19,465 nucleotides of DNA, taken from assembly GCA_903921455.1 (NCBI GenBank), contig CAIXPZ010000053.1, positions 1 through 19,465 on the forward strand. The letters run 5' to 3'. Positions 1-5,772 of this stretch are shown here, piece after piece; position 1 is the first letter of the stretch; each line of letters opens with the position of its first letter. A program made the position numbers and the translations under genes. The stretch is from an uncultured Verrucomicrobia subdivision 3 bacterium. GTDB lineage: Bacteria; Verrucomicrobiota; Verrucomicrobiae; Limisphaerales; UBA11358. Under the pieces are notes generated by a model. The model worked only from the letters and a program-made list of their open reading frames with translations. It was not told where the DNA came from and made no database searches.

Positions 1-1237
1 GCTTGATCACGGTGGCTGTGCCGCTGGCCAGAATGGGATTGGTGAAACTGATTGCCGGAGCCAGGCGGTCGAGGGTGAAGTCGTAATCAATCCACGTCTG
101 GGTGGCATCGGTCGGCAAACCGCGCAATCCGAACGTCACGGCATAAACCCCATCGGCGGAGCCGAGATCAACCGCAAGATTGGTGGAAACGAACGTCTGC
201 CAGTTGGTTGTCGTCTGATGGTTGACCAGAATCGCGTAATAACTTGGCGTGCCCGCGGTGATTTTGAGTTGCGCGCTGGTCGTGGTGGTGTTGACGTAAT
301 CATTGGCCGAATCAACGGAGAACGTAATGACGTTCGGATCCACCCCGTTGGTGAAATCCTCACCGAGATTGTGCAATCCGGTGCTGTCCAAGTTGGTCGC
401 GTTCAAATTCAGCGTGCCAAAATATTTCCACAGCCACCAATCCGGCACGCCGTCGCCGTTGCTGTCTACGCCGGTCCAGTCCTGTGCGCGGACAAATAAA
501 ATGTTCCGATCCCACTGCGGGAGCGTGAAGGGGATGACGTTGGTTTGTTCCGTCGTGGGAAATAATTCGGCTTCGATGTCCCAGCTTGCGGCCGTCAGGT
601 TGGTCTTGGTCAGGACGGCGTAAACCTGATCGGTGGTGAACGGGTTGGTGCCGCTGTGCAGGCTCAAATTGGCGTAGCCGCCGGTCACATTGGTGATTTC
701 GAGCCAGAGTTGATTCGTATCGATGACGTAGGGCGTAAAGTTGTTGGTGTATTCTCCGCCGCCGCCGCCGTCATCGTCGAAGTCGGGTAGGCTCAGGCCC
801 ATTGCCTGCGCCAGCAGTTTCATGCTTTTAACTTCCTCCAATCCCTGCAGCCAATCCACCAGCTTGACCATGGCGTCGGCTTGGGCGGCCAGCGCCGCCT
901 CGATGGTGGTGGCCGGTTCGCCGTTCGTTATCACCTGTCCGCCGGTGGCGTCCACAACGAATTGTCCGGAGCTGATCTGGAACACGGTCTGGGCCGGGTC
1001 GCGAGGCGGACAGGGCATGGGCGCGCCCAAACCGTCCGGGGTCATCAGCCAGAAGGTGCCGCCGTCGATGAAGTCGAGCGGGTCGGCCAGGGGCAGGCCT
1101 TTTTCCCCGGCCACGAGACTGACGATGGTGTCCGGCGGGGCGCTGTTGTCCTGCGCGTGGAGCAGGACGAGCGAGCCTAAACCGACCGCGCCGATGATTA
1201 ACATTCCACCCAGAACCAATCCACCCAGTTTATTCAT
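1..1237 (-). CDS. Large exported protein, 5' part (runs off left edge)
   Basis: The frame is open from the ATG at 1237 to the window edge: 412 complete codons, no stop. The N-terminus has a hydrophobic segment (about residues 5-26, LGGLVLGGMLIIGAVGLGSL) followed by HAQD, a signal peptide or anchor, so the protein is probably exported. A Gly run follows FDDD near residue 170. Around residues 265-310 there is a calcium-loop-like D-x-N-G-D-G-V-P-D-W-W motif, then a Lys-Tyr-Phe-Gly and a N-G-V-D-P. This block is frequent in giant secreted Verrucomicrobiota proteins (family knowledge). The rest is Thr/Asn-rich beta-type sequence. No catalytic motif is visible and I do not recognise a function. AAAGG lies 5 bases before the ATG. 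The missing C-terminus may hold the defining domain. Confidence 0.82.
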   Translation of the reverse strand, partial: MNKLGGLVLGGMLIIGAVGLGSLVLLHAQDNSAPPDTIVSLVAGEKGLPLADPLDFIDGGTFWLMTPDGLGAPMPCPPRDPAQTVFQISSGQFVVDATGGQVITNGEPATTIEAALAAQADAMVKLVDWLQGLEEVKSMKLLAQAMGLSLPDFDDDGGGGGEYTNNFTPYVIDTNQLWLEITNVTGGYANLSLHSGTNPFTTDQVYAVLTKTNLTAASWDIEAELFPTTEQTNVIPFTLPQWDRNILFVRAQDWTGVDSNGDGVPDWWLWKYFGTLNLNATNLDSTGLHNLGEDFTNGVDPNVITFSVDSANDYVNTTTTSAQLKITAGTPSYYAILVNHQTTTNWQTFVSTNLAVDLGSADGVYAVTFGLRGLPTDATQTWIDYDFTLDRLAPAISFTNPILASGTATVIK

Positions 1238-1313
1238 AACGAACCTTTGCTTTCCCGTGGCGGCAACTGCGATTAGGCCATCACATTTCGAACACGCCCA
1301 CAGACATCTTTCG

Positions 1314-1343
1314 CTTATACACCCGTTCGGCCAAAACGACCAA
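1314..1343 (-). promoter_or_regulatory. Candidate sigma-70 promoter for the exported protein at 1237
   Basis: On the minus strand, TTGGTC (1343-1338) and TATAAG (1319-1314) are separated by 18 bases and lie about 77 bases before the ATG at 1237. The match is 4/6 and 5/6 to the sigma-70 consensus. It is a pattern match only. The 1238-1463 gap holds nothing else I can support. Confidence 0.3.
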
Positions 1344-1463
1344 GATAAATCGGCGAGAGGCGGTTTGCAGGAATTGTGGGCGGGCGAACAAGATTGTTCC
1401 GGCGGTTACCGGCGGGGATAAAACGGATGGATGAGCAGGAAGAGGGGGCGGGAGCAAGACGAC

Positions 1464-2483
1464 TCAGCCATCCAGCGGACTTTTGACCCCCAGCCCCGGC
1501 TTCTGCATGACGTGCGTATAAATCTGGGTCGTGGAAACATCCTTGTGACCCAGTAAATCTTGCACCGTGCGAATGTCATAACCCGCCTCCAGCAAATGCG
1601 TAGCAAACGAATGGCGCAACGTATGGCAAGACGCCGCCTTGGTGATACTGCTCAACCGCAAGCCCACCTTCACCGCCCGCTGCAAACCCGTCTCCTGCAC
1701 ATGATGCCGGCGAATTTTTCCCGAACGCGGATCACGCGAACGCGACCGCGAAGGAAACACCCACTGCCAGCCCCATTCACGCGCCGCCTTGGGATATTTT
1801 TTTGCCAAACCCTCCGGCAAATACACCTCGCCAAATCCATCCCGAACATCCTCCTCCCACAACAACCTGACACGCTGCAAATGCGCTTGGAGGCCGTCAC
1901 GCAGCGACTCGGGCAATACCGTTACGCGATCCTTGTCACCTTTTCCCCCGCGCACCACAATTTGATTCCGCTCAAAATCAATGTCCTGCACCCGCAGCCG
2001 CAGCCCCTCCATCAACCGCAGCCCCGTTCCGTAAAGCGTCTGCGCCATCAACCGCCACGTCCCCGTCAATGCGGAAAGCAACCGCTGCGTCTCCGCCTTG
2101 CTTAACACCACCGGCACGCGACGGCGCTTGCTCGCCAGTAGGAATTCACCCAAGTCGCCCAAGTCCACCGCCAACACCTGCGTGTAAAGAAACGAGATGG
2201 CATTTAACGCTTGATTCTGGGTTCCCGCTGCCACATTTTCGACGTTAGCCAGATGATTGAGGAACGCCACAACATCAGCCGGGCCAAGGTCACGCGGATG
2301 CCGCCACGTTCCTACTGCGTCCCGATGAAATTTCAGATACCGGCGCACCCACTGCCCATACGCCTCCTCCGTCCGCAGGCTGTAGTGTTTAACCCGCATG
2401 ACCTCCCGCAACTGATCCAGCAGCTTGGACTTCGGGTTGGCAATCACGAACGCAGCCTTTGCCGGGAACGCTTTCGGGGTCAT
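1464..2483 (-). CDS. intI: Integron integrase (tyrosine recombinase)
   Basis: This protein of 339 residues is a site-specific recombinase that inserts and excises cassettes at attI and attC. Catalytic residues are visible: R156 (TGLRL), K181 (GGKGDKDR), H287-x-x-R290-H (CHTLRH), H313 (LLGH) and nucleophile Y322 (IYTH). Each lies exactly 10 residues after its class 1 IntI1 counterpart (R146, K171, H277, R280, H303, Y312). The insertion specific to integron integrases is present at about 210-260, with [12 protein letters not shown] and DPRSG...RRHH; XerC/D lack it. The C-terminus keeps the family's SPLDG. The N-terminal SAM-like domain is at about 18-115. The frame is intact, so activity is plausible. 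It starts at 2483, facing away from the cassettes. No strong ribosome binding site is seen. Confidence 0.97.
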   Translation of the reverse strand: MTPKAFPAKAAFVIANPKSKLLDQLREVMRVKHYSLRTEEAYGQWVRRYLKFHRDAVGTWRHPRDLGPADVVAFLNHLANVENVAAGTQNQALNAISFLYTQVLAVDLGDLGEFLLASKRRRVPVVLSKAETQRLLSALTGTWRLMAQTLYGTGLRLMEGLRLRVQDIDFERNQIVVRGGKGDKDRVTVLPESLRDGLQAHLQRVRLLWEEDVRDGFGEVYLPEGLAKKYPKAAREWGWQWVFPSRSRSRDPRSGKIRRHHVQETGLQRAVKVGLRLSSITKAASCHTLRHSFATHLLEAGYDIRTVQDLLGHKDVSTTQIYTHVMQKPGLGVKSPLDG

Positions 2484-2486
2484 AAT
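2458..2486 (+). promoter_or_regulatory. Weak candidate cassette promoter (Pc)
   Basis: TTTGCC (2458-2463), a 17-base spacer and CATAAT (2481-2486) lie on the plus strand, overlapping the start codon of intI. In known integrons the cassette promoter sits within intI or attI and reads into the array, so the position fits. The -35 match is only 3/6. Confidence 0.25.
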
Positions 2487-2584
2487 TTAACAATCTGTAA
2501 CAACCACCGGCAGAAACGCAACAAAAACCTGACCATGGCCGGTCGGCAATATCCGGCGTTTTGGCTGCCGAAAATCTGTTAGGC
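2484..2584 (+). other. attI-type primary recombination region
   Basis: This 101-base region between the intI start codon and the first cassette ends with GTTAGGC (2578-2584), matching the integron core GTTRRRY. Recombination is expected between G2578 and T2579. No attC-like inverted repeat precedes it, as expected for an attI, which is recognised as double-stranded DNA. The accessory IntI binding repeats cannot be placed from sequence alone. Confidence 0.7.
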
Positions 2585-2620
2585 CACATTCACACCACAA
2601 AACATATCAACACCAAAACA

Positions 2621-3115
2621 ATGAAACACACACTCCTCACCACACTACTCGTCGCACCGTTACTATTCTCTGGCTGTGCCTCAATCGTTGATGGCGGCCC
2701 GAAAACCGTCCAAATCAGCTCGAATCCAAAAGGAGCAAAAGTCACCATCTCAAATAAAGACGGCAAAGAGATTTCAGTCATTACGACTCCAGCCACCGTC
2801 TCTCTGAAACGCGCCCATGGATTTTTTAGCGCAGAAGACTACAAATTGGTTTTTGATACGCCCGGTTATTACCCATACGAAACGCATATCAAATCTACAG
2901 TCAACGGTTGGTATTTTGGGAATATTGTTTTTGGCGGACTTTTGGGGATTCTAATTGTTGATCCGGCAACAGGAGCGATGTTCACTTTATCTCCGAGAGA
3001 CATGGACTGTAATTTGGTGTCCTCGGCAGTATCAATGACACCAGACGAACTTAAGGCGGCAGAGTTGAAGGCTAATCCCGTTCCAGAAACAAAACCCGTC
3101 CCAAAAAGAAAGTGA
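2621..3115 (+). CDS. Cassette 1: small lipoprotein with PEGA-like region
   Basis: This protein of 164 residues is predicted to be exported and lipid-anchored. A signal peptide (1-18) ends in LLFSGC, with C19 as the likely lipidated residue; Phe at -3 is slightly atypical. Residues 29-65 read VQISSNPKGAKVTI..., a PEGA-like beta pattern in which a 'P-x-GA-V' stretch is followed by a TTPATVSL segment. A Gly-rich hydrophobic stretch (NGWYFGNIVFGGLLG, about 96-109) followed by VDPATGAMF is shared with a family of small uncharacterised bacterial lipoproteins (recalled, not searched). The tail is Pro/Lys-rich. An in-frame ATG lies upstream at 2561, but it would hide the signal peptide and start inside attI, so 2621 is preferred. 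The molecular function is unknown. The stop is 13 bases before attC1. Confidence 0.88.
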   Translation: MKHTLLTTLLVAPLLFSGCASIVDGGPKTVQISSNPKGAKVTISNKDGKEISVITTPATVSLKRAHGFFSAEDYKLVFDTPGYYPYETHIKSTVNGWYFGNIVFGGLLGILIVDPATGAMFTLSPRDMDCNLVSSAVSMTPDELKAAELKANPVPETKPVPKRK

Positions 3116-3128
3116 GTTTTGCCATGTG

Positions 3129-3227
3129 GCCTAACAAGTCGCCGGAGCCAACCGCCGTTGGCGCTGTCAGTTCCGCTATCGCGGTTCACGCCGCGAGTCG
3201 GCGGTGGCTCAGCTTTTTTCGTTAGGC
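3129..3227 (+). repeat. attC1 (99 bp)
   Basis: R'' is GCCTAAC (3129-3135) and R' is GTTAGGC (3221-3227), perfectly complementary. The arms GAGCCAACCGCC (3145-3156) and GGCGGTGGCTC (3200-3210) pair with one unpaired A, the extrahelical-base signature that orients IntI on folded attC. A small CCGC-TATC-GCGG hairpin sits at the tip. It ends cassette 1. Confidence 0.95.
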
Positions 3228-3248
3228 GCATTAGCCACACCACAAAAT

Positions 3249-3461
3249 ATGAATAAATACGGAGTCCAAGTCACAGTTACCGAACCAAGCGACAACGCAT
3301 ATTGCGTTTACCAACTCATCCAAAAGCCCGGCCAGACAGAATATACTCGACCCGGCCCAGTCATTTGGATTGATAGAGCCGATCCAAATGCAGACCAGAA
3401 GTTGATGCAGGCTATTCAGCTTGGTCTTTCAGGCGGCATCACTACAACCAAGGACATATAA
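3249..3461 (+). CDS. Cassette 2, first ORF: 70-residue protein of unknown function
   Basis: I do not recognise this small soluble protein. It has no signal peptide or membrane segment. It begins MNKYGVQVTVTEPSDNAYCV, has a central KPGQTEYTRPGPVIWIDRAD and ends GGITTTKDI, suggesting a compact alpha/beta fold. An in-frame GTG at 3204 lies inside attC1 and would add 15 residues encoded mostly by the recombination site, so the ATG at 3249 is preferred. Its TAA (3459-3461) is separated by one base from the ATG of the next gene, a spacing typical of translational coupling, so the two proteins are probably made together and may act together. Confidence 0.72.
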   Translation: MNKYGVQVTVTEPSDNAYCVYQLIQKPGQTEYTRPGPVIWIDRADPNADQKLMQAIQLGLSGGITTTKDI

Positions 3462-3462
3462 T

Positions 3463-3726
3463 ATGGACACAGAACCCACTCCGAAAAAATGGACAGCCTC
3501 AAAGATTATCATCAGCATTTATCTTGTTTGTTGTTTCTTCATGTTTTGCCAAGGATTATTTGGCTGCGAGCAGGATGTTACTACAAAAGGGCCGTATGGC
3601 TCATTCACTACCACCGAAAAACCCAGCGCGGAGCTTCGTAAAAAAGAATGTTGGGATAGCATTACTGACGCGGTGATAGGTAGCATCATTTATTTTGGTT
3701 ACAAAGCATACAAGAAAAAAAAGTGA
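3463..3726 (+). CDS. Cassette 2, second ORF: 87-residue membrane protein, unknown function
   Basis: I do not recognise this protein. It starts at the ATG at 3463, one base after the stop of the preceding gene; an upstream in-frame ATG at 3421 lies inside that gene. A short charged N-terminus (TEPTPKKWTASK) precedes a hydrophobic, Cys-rich segment (about residues 14-34, IIISIYLVCCFFMFCQGLFGC). A soluble part with TTKGPYGSFTTTEKPS follows, then a second moderately hydrophobic stretch (AVIGSIIYFGYKAY) and a KKKK tail. It could be a two-pass membrane protein with both ends inside. Base composition is AT-rich compared with the chromosomal flanks, suggesting recent arrival. The stop lies 22 bases before attC2. 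Confidence 0.72.
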   Translation: MDTEPTPKKWTASKIIISIYLVCCFFMFCQGLFGCEQDVTTKGPYGSFTTTEKPSAELRKKECWDSITDAVIGSIIYFGYKAYKKKK

Positions 3727-3748
3727 GCCTTCAATTCCTCGACCATGC

Positions 3749-3847
3749 GCCTAACAAGTCGCCGGAGCCAACCGCCGTTGGCGCTTGCAGTTCCGCTATC
3801 GCGGTTCACGTCACGAGTCGGCGGTGGCTCAGCTTTTTTCGTTAGGC
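3749..3847 (+). repeat. attC2 (99 bp)
   Basis: R'' is GCCTAAC (3749-3755) and R' is GTTAGGC (3841-3847). It differs from attC1 at four positions: a GT-to-TG change in the inner left part and two transitions in the inner right part (CACGTCACG against CACGCCGCG). The outer arms and the extrahelical A are unchanged. It ends cassette 2. Confidence 0.95.
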
Positions 3848-3860
3848 CACTTCGCGCACC

Positions 3861-4085
3861 ATGAGCCGAGAGATTGAGACAGCACAGTTGCAGCCCACGG
3901 TTTTAATCGGAGGCGTCGAACGTCAGCGCATCCGCTACGGCGAGGAAGCAGAAGATTGGGGAGCAGACCGGCAGCCATGCCATGACTGCGGAGTTATCAA
4001 AGGTCAGTTTCATGTTTTTGGTTGCGATGTTGAGCGTTGTCCAGTTTGCGGAGGTCAGGTAGCTTTTTGTGAGTGCGATGATTGA
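3861..4085 (+). CDS. Cassette 3: Cys-rich zinc-ribbon-like protein, 74 residues
   Basis: The C-terminal half carries C40-x2-C43, H51, C55, C60-x2-C63, C70 and C72, a pattern expected of a small zinc ribbon with one or two metal sites. Motif pieces are CHDCGV, FGCDVERCPVCGG and FCEC. The N-terminal half has QLQPTVLIGGVERQRIRYG, a short beta-rich stretch. Proteins of this pattern (C-x-D-C-G-V ... G-x-H ... G-C-D-x-E-x-C-P-x-C-G-G-Q) are, from memory, common and unassigned in environmental integron cassettes; I could not search. The start at 3861 lies 14 bases after attC2. No partner gene is in the cassette. The function could be nucleic acid or protein binding, but this is not shown. Confidence 0.8.
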   Translation: MSREIETAQLQPTVLIGGVERQRIRYGEEAEDWGADRQPCHDCGVIKGQFHVFGCDVERCPVCGGQVAFCECDD

Positions 4086-4100
4086 TATGATTGACCAGTG

Positions 4101-4199
4101 GCCTAACCAGTCGCCGGAGCCAACCGCCGTTGGCGCTGTCAGTTCCGCTATCGCGGTTCACGCCGCGAGTCGGCGGTGGCTCAGCTTTTTTCGTTCGGC
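4101..4199 (+). repeat. attC3 (99 bp, R' = GTTCGGC)
   Basis: R'' is GCCTAAC (4101-4107) and R' is GTTCGGC (4193-4199). It differs from attC1 at two positions: A to C just after R'', and A to C within R'. The six bases after the G of R' belong to the next cassette, so the GTTCGGC mismatch reports on cassette 4 and not on a damaged attC3. It ends cassette 3. Confidence 0.94.
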
Positions 4200-4214
4200 C
4201 ACTCGACTATCACC

Positions 4215-4622
4215 GTGAAACGCGTTCGCAAGTTTCTATTGATTGCTTTCGGTGGGGTTGTTTTATTCATCGTCATTGGTGTCGTTTTCATTTGTCAGCC
4301 ACCTGATGATGGCCGCACACCGGCTGAGAGGCGGCAGATTGCCGACGCTTGTTTTGCCATGCTGCACTCATCCCTGACGAACGACGTTGACCCCATCAAG
4401 CCGGAAGACCCGCGAGTTCCAGAGGTTATTCGAGCTTTGCATCCGCACCACATAGATGTTATGGCCAACTTTTCGGTTGATATTTACCGAGCGGAGAAGC
4501 CGGAGGAGTATTTTTTGATGCGTGTGGGGCATCCCACCAACACGTGGGTTCTGTGTATCGCAGGCCCGTCAGTGAGATTTGGCGGTGGAGGCAGAGAGAT
4601 TTTAAGGATTGAGCATGATTGA
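4215..4622 (+). CDS. Cassette 4: membrane-anchored protein of 135 residues, unknown function
   Basis: I do not recognise this protein. The likely start is the GTG at 4215, 16 bases after attC3. It gives a basic N-terminus (KRVRK) directly followed by one hydrophobic segment (about residues 7-27, FLLIAFGGVVLFIVIGVVFIC), a typical N-in signal anchor. An in-frame GTG at 4176 lies inside attC3 and is less likely. The rest is a predicted exported domain with TPAERRQIADACFAML, a Pro-rich EDPRVPEVIRALHP and a beta-rich end containing YFLMRVGHPTNTWVLCIAG and FGGGGREILRI. Four Gly in a row near the end suggest a loop. The TGA stop is 3 bases before the attC4 R''. The start choice is uncertain. Confidence 0.72.
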   Translation: MKRVRKFLLIAFGGVVLFIVIGVVFICQPPDDGRTPAERRQIADACFAMLHSSLTNDVDPIKPEDPRVPEVIRALHPHHIDVMANFSVDIYRAEKPEEYFLMRVGHPTNTWVLCIAGPSVRFGGGGREILRIEHD

Positions 4623-4625
4623 CTG

Positions 4626-4751
4626 GCCGAACAAGATCGCTGCACGCAACAGCCGTGGACGCCTCAGTTCTAACGCGTCCGGTTTTTCGGTTGCTCCTTT
4701 CGCTTTCGTTGCCGGCGCTCACCCGGCTGTGCGTGAGCTTGATCGTTAGGC
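4626..4751 (+). repeat. attC4 (126 bp, a different attC family)
   Basis: R'' is GCCGAAC (4626-4632) and R' is GTTAGGC (4745-4751). Arms CACGCAACAGCCG (4643-4655) and CGGCTGTGCGTG (4724-4735) pair with one unpaired A. Length and internal sequence are unlike the 99-bp sites. The R'' pairs perfectly with the TTCGGC at the left end of its own cassette. Confidence 0.92.
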
Positions 4752-4764
4752 GGCAAGAGCGTCC

Positions 4765-5079
4765 ATGAGCACAGAGCGTCAGAAACCGAGCAAATTGCGG
4801 CGCATATTGCCGTGGATTTGTCGCGCGATTTATCTCTCGATTATTTTGGCGATTTGCGATTGCATAGTTGCCAGCAGTTCGCACAGAGACACGTTGTTTA
4901 GCAAGCGGACATCGGCGATGACCGACGGCGGGACGAGTAGTTATGTCGGCTTTGGCTATTCACTGACATATTATCGCCGTTTAGATTCGTCACTTTGCGG
5001 GCCGCTTGTTTGGTTTTGGTTTGCACCGTGTGAGATTTCATTTGCACGTCCGAAGCCTGAAATATTTTGGGTATGGTAG
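4765..5079 (+). CDS. Cassette 5: small membrane protein, 104 residues, unknown function
   Basis: I do not recognise this protein. The ATG is 13 bases after attC4, typical spacing for a cassette gene. A basic N-terminus (residues 1-17, many Lys/Arg) is followed by a hydrophobic segment (about 18-37, ICRAIYLSIILAICDCIVAS), then a polar region with TSAMTDGGTSSYVGFGYSLTYYRRL. A second aromatic hydrophobic stretch (CGPLVWFWFAPC, about 78-89) leads to the end, FWVW. This suggests one or two membrane passes, with Cys residues flanking the second. It ends 10 bases before the degenerate attC5. Confidence 0.7.
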   Translation: MSTERQKPSKLRRILPWICRAIYLSIILAICDCIVASSSHRDTLFSKRTSAMTDGGTSSYVGFGYSLTYYRRLDSSLCGPLVWFWFAPCEISFARPKPEIFWVW

Positions 5080-5089
5080 AAGATTTGCC

Positions 5090-5155
5090 GCCTAATCCCC
5101 AAAGGATTGAATTGGCCTGAGCGCAGCGGAGCGCCGATTCAATCCGTGGTTGAAC
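5090..5155 (+). repeat. Degenerate attC-like site closing the array (attC5)
   Basis: R''-like GCCTAAT (5090-5096; the last base should be C) and R'-like GTTGAAC (5149-5155) bracket a strong hairpin. Its arms are GGATTGAATTGGC (5104-5116) and GCCGATTCAATCC (5133-5145), which pair along 13 positions including one G-T pair. GCCTAAT nearly matches the cassette's own TTAGGC start, which supports attC ancestry. The stem lacks an extrahelical base, so it may be inactive or a different inverted repeat. Confidence 0.45.
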
Positions 5156-5402
5156 CAGCCCGTCGAAGTTACTGAAGCCGTCGCTCCTGCCTTTTGCTTT
5201 TGCCCCCGTCCCCTGCAATTCTTGGCTCCCCTGACACTTACCGGCACTTATCGCCAGCCTTCCGTTGCGAGGGCCGCCATTTATCTCGTGTCGGTCGGCT
5301 TATCCGCGCTATGGCGAGGCTCAAATCGCGGCTAACTCCCGCTTACTCTGTCCCGCGAACAGGCTCCGCCGGCAGCGCGAGGTGATCGCACTTGGTTGGC
5401 CC
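5156..5402. other. Gene-free stretch after the integron
   Basis: I see no coding frame with recognisable protein character, no attC-like site and no convincing promoter here. Short open frames exist on both strands, but they read as Ser/Arg/Pro-rich noise. If a sixth cassette began with TTGAAC at 5150, its R'' should read GTTCAAC, and I do not find that sequence downstream. This is probably decayed or rearranged DNA. Confidence 0.5.
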
Positions 5403-5501
5403 TCAAACTTTCACCTCCACCCGCCAGCCCGTCGGCGCGCGCGGCCGAGTTCCGAGTAATTGCATGGTCTGGCCGCAGCACGGGCATTTTGGCGGTGGCA
5501 A
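5403..5501 (-). pseudogene. Zinc-ribbon tail, possible transposase C-terminus remnant
   Basis: In the frame beginning near 5501 (minus), the translation contains PPKCPCCGQTMQLLG and ends in TGWRVEVKV followed by TGA at 5403-5405. C-P-C-C-G-x-x-M resembles the zinc ribbons that end several transposase families. It has no start codon of its own and abuts the fragment at 5501-5635 in another frame. The fragment is short, so this could be chance; the family cannot be named. Confidence 0.35.
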
Positions 5502-5635
5502 GGATTCAGGAAATCATCGCGCAACTGCGCTTCGGCGTAACCGGGCTTTTTCAGTTCCTCGAGGCGCTGGCCAAAGGATTCGACGAGACGGTTAAGTTCT
5601 TTTTCAAAAGACTCAAAGGTGGCGTCGGTCGGCAT
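5501..5635 (-). pseudogene. N-terminal 45 codons of a restriction/methylase-like protein
   Basis: From the ATG at 5635 the translation starts MPTDATFESFEKELNRL and continues through a charged helix (residues 8-30) to LRDDFLNP at residue 45. A helix followed by Y-x-E-A-x-L-R-x-D-F-L-N-P is typical of the first residues of restriction endonuclease/N6-adenine methylase fusion proteins (type IIG or type I R-like), where a GWD-containing nuclease domain normally follows (from memory). Here identity stops abruptly at 5501, and the frame runs through unrelated sequence to a TGA at 5411-5413. It is therefore a broken gene of which only the start survives. A frame extends upstream to 5731, but that part reads as low-quality Arg-rich sequence. 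Confidence 0.5.
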
Positions 5636-5772
5636 GGGGCGGACAGTAACAAACCCCGGGCGCCGGCGGAAAGCAAAAGTGGTGCGTGACACGCCACGCT
5701 TATCAGGCGGCTGGTTTTGACGCCGGCTCAAAAAAGGCGGCGCAAGGATTTTCGGATTCAGTGGGTGGCGTT

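Larger units (their letters stand above)
1464..5155. mobile_element. Chromosomal integron: intI, attI and five gene cassettes
   Basis: An integron integrase on the minus strand is followed by a GTTAGGC core at 2578-2584. Five consecutive units then end in GTTRRRY-like cores at 3221, 3841, 4193, 4745 and 5149. Cut after the G of each core, the cassettes are 2579-3221, 3222-3841, 3842-4193, 4194-4745 and 4746-5149. All cassette reading frames point away from intI, the usual integron order. Three of the attC sites are nearly identical to each other, as in sedentary chromosomal integrons where one attC family dominates. The cassettes are visibly more AT-rich than the flanks. No resistance gene is recognised. 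The right end is degenerate. Confidence 0.93.

Noticed and set aside
1386..1400. CGAACAAGAT resembling the start of attC4
   Set aside because: No matching right arm or GTTRRRY core follows at a suitable distance, and it lies on the wrong side of intI. Coincidental.
741..1421. Plus-strand open frame over the left-edge gene
   Set aside because: It is Ser/Pro-rich with no motif, while the minus-strand frame has a signal sequence and a calcium-loop-type motif and is open to the edge.
2579..5155. CRISPR-like array of regularly repeated units
   Set aside because: The repeats are about 99 bp with inverted-repeat structure and lie 350-640 bases apart with genes between. They are attC sites, not CRISPR repeats.
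5090..5155. The strong hairpin as a Rho-independent terminator
   Set aside because: No T-tract follows the stem on either strand, and the flanks resemble integron cores.
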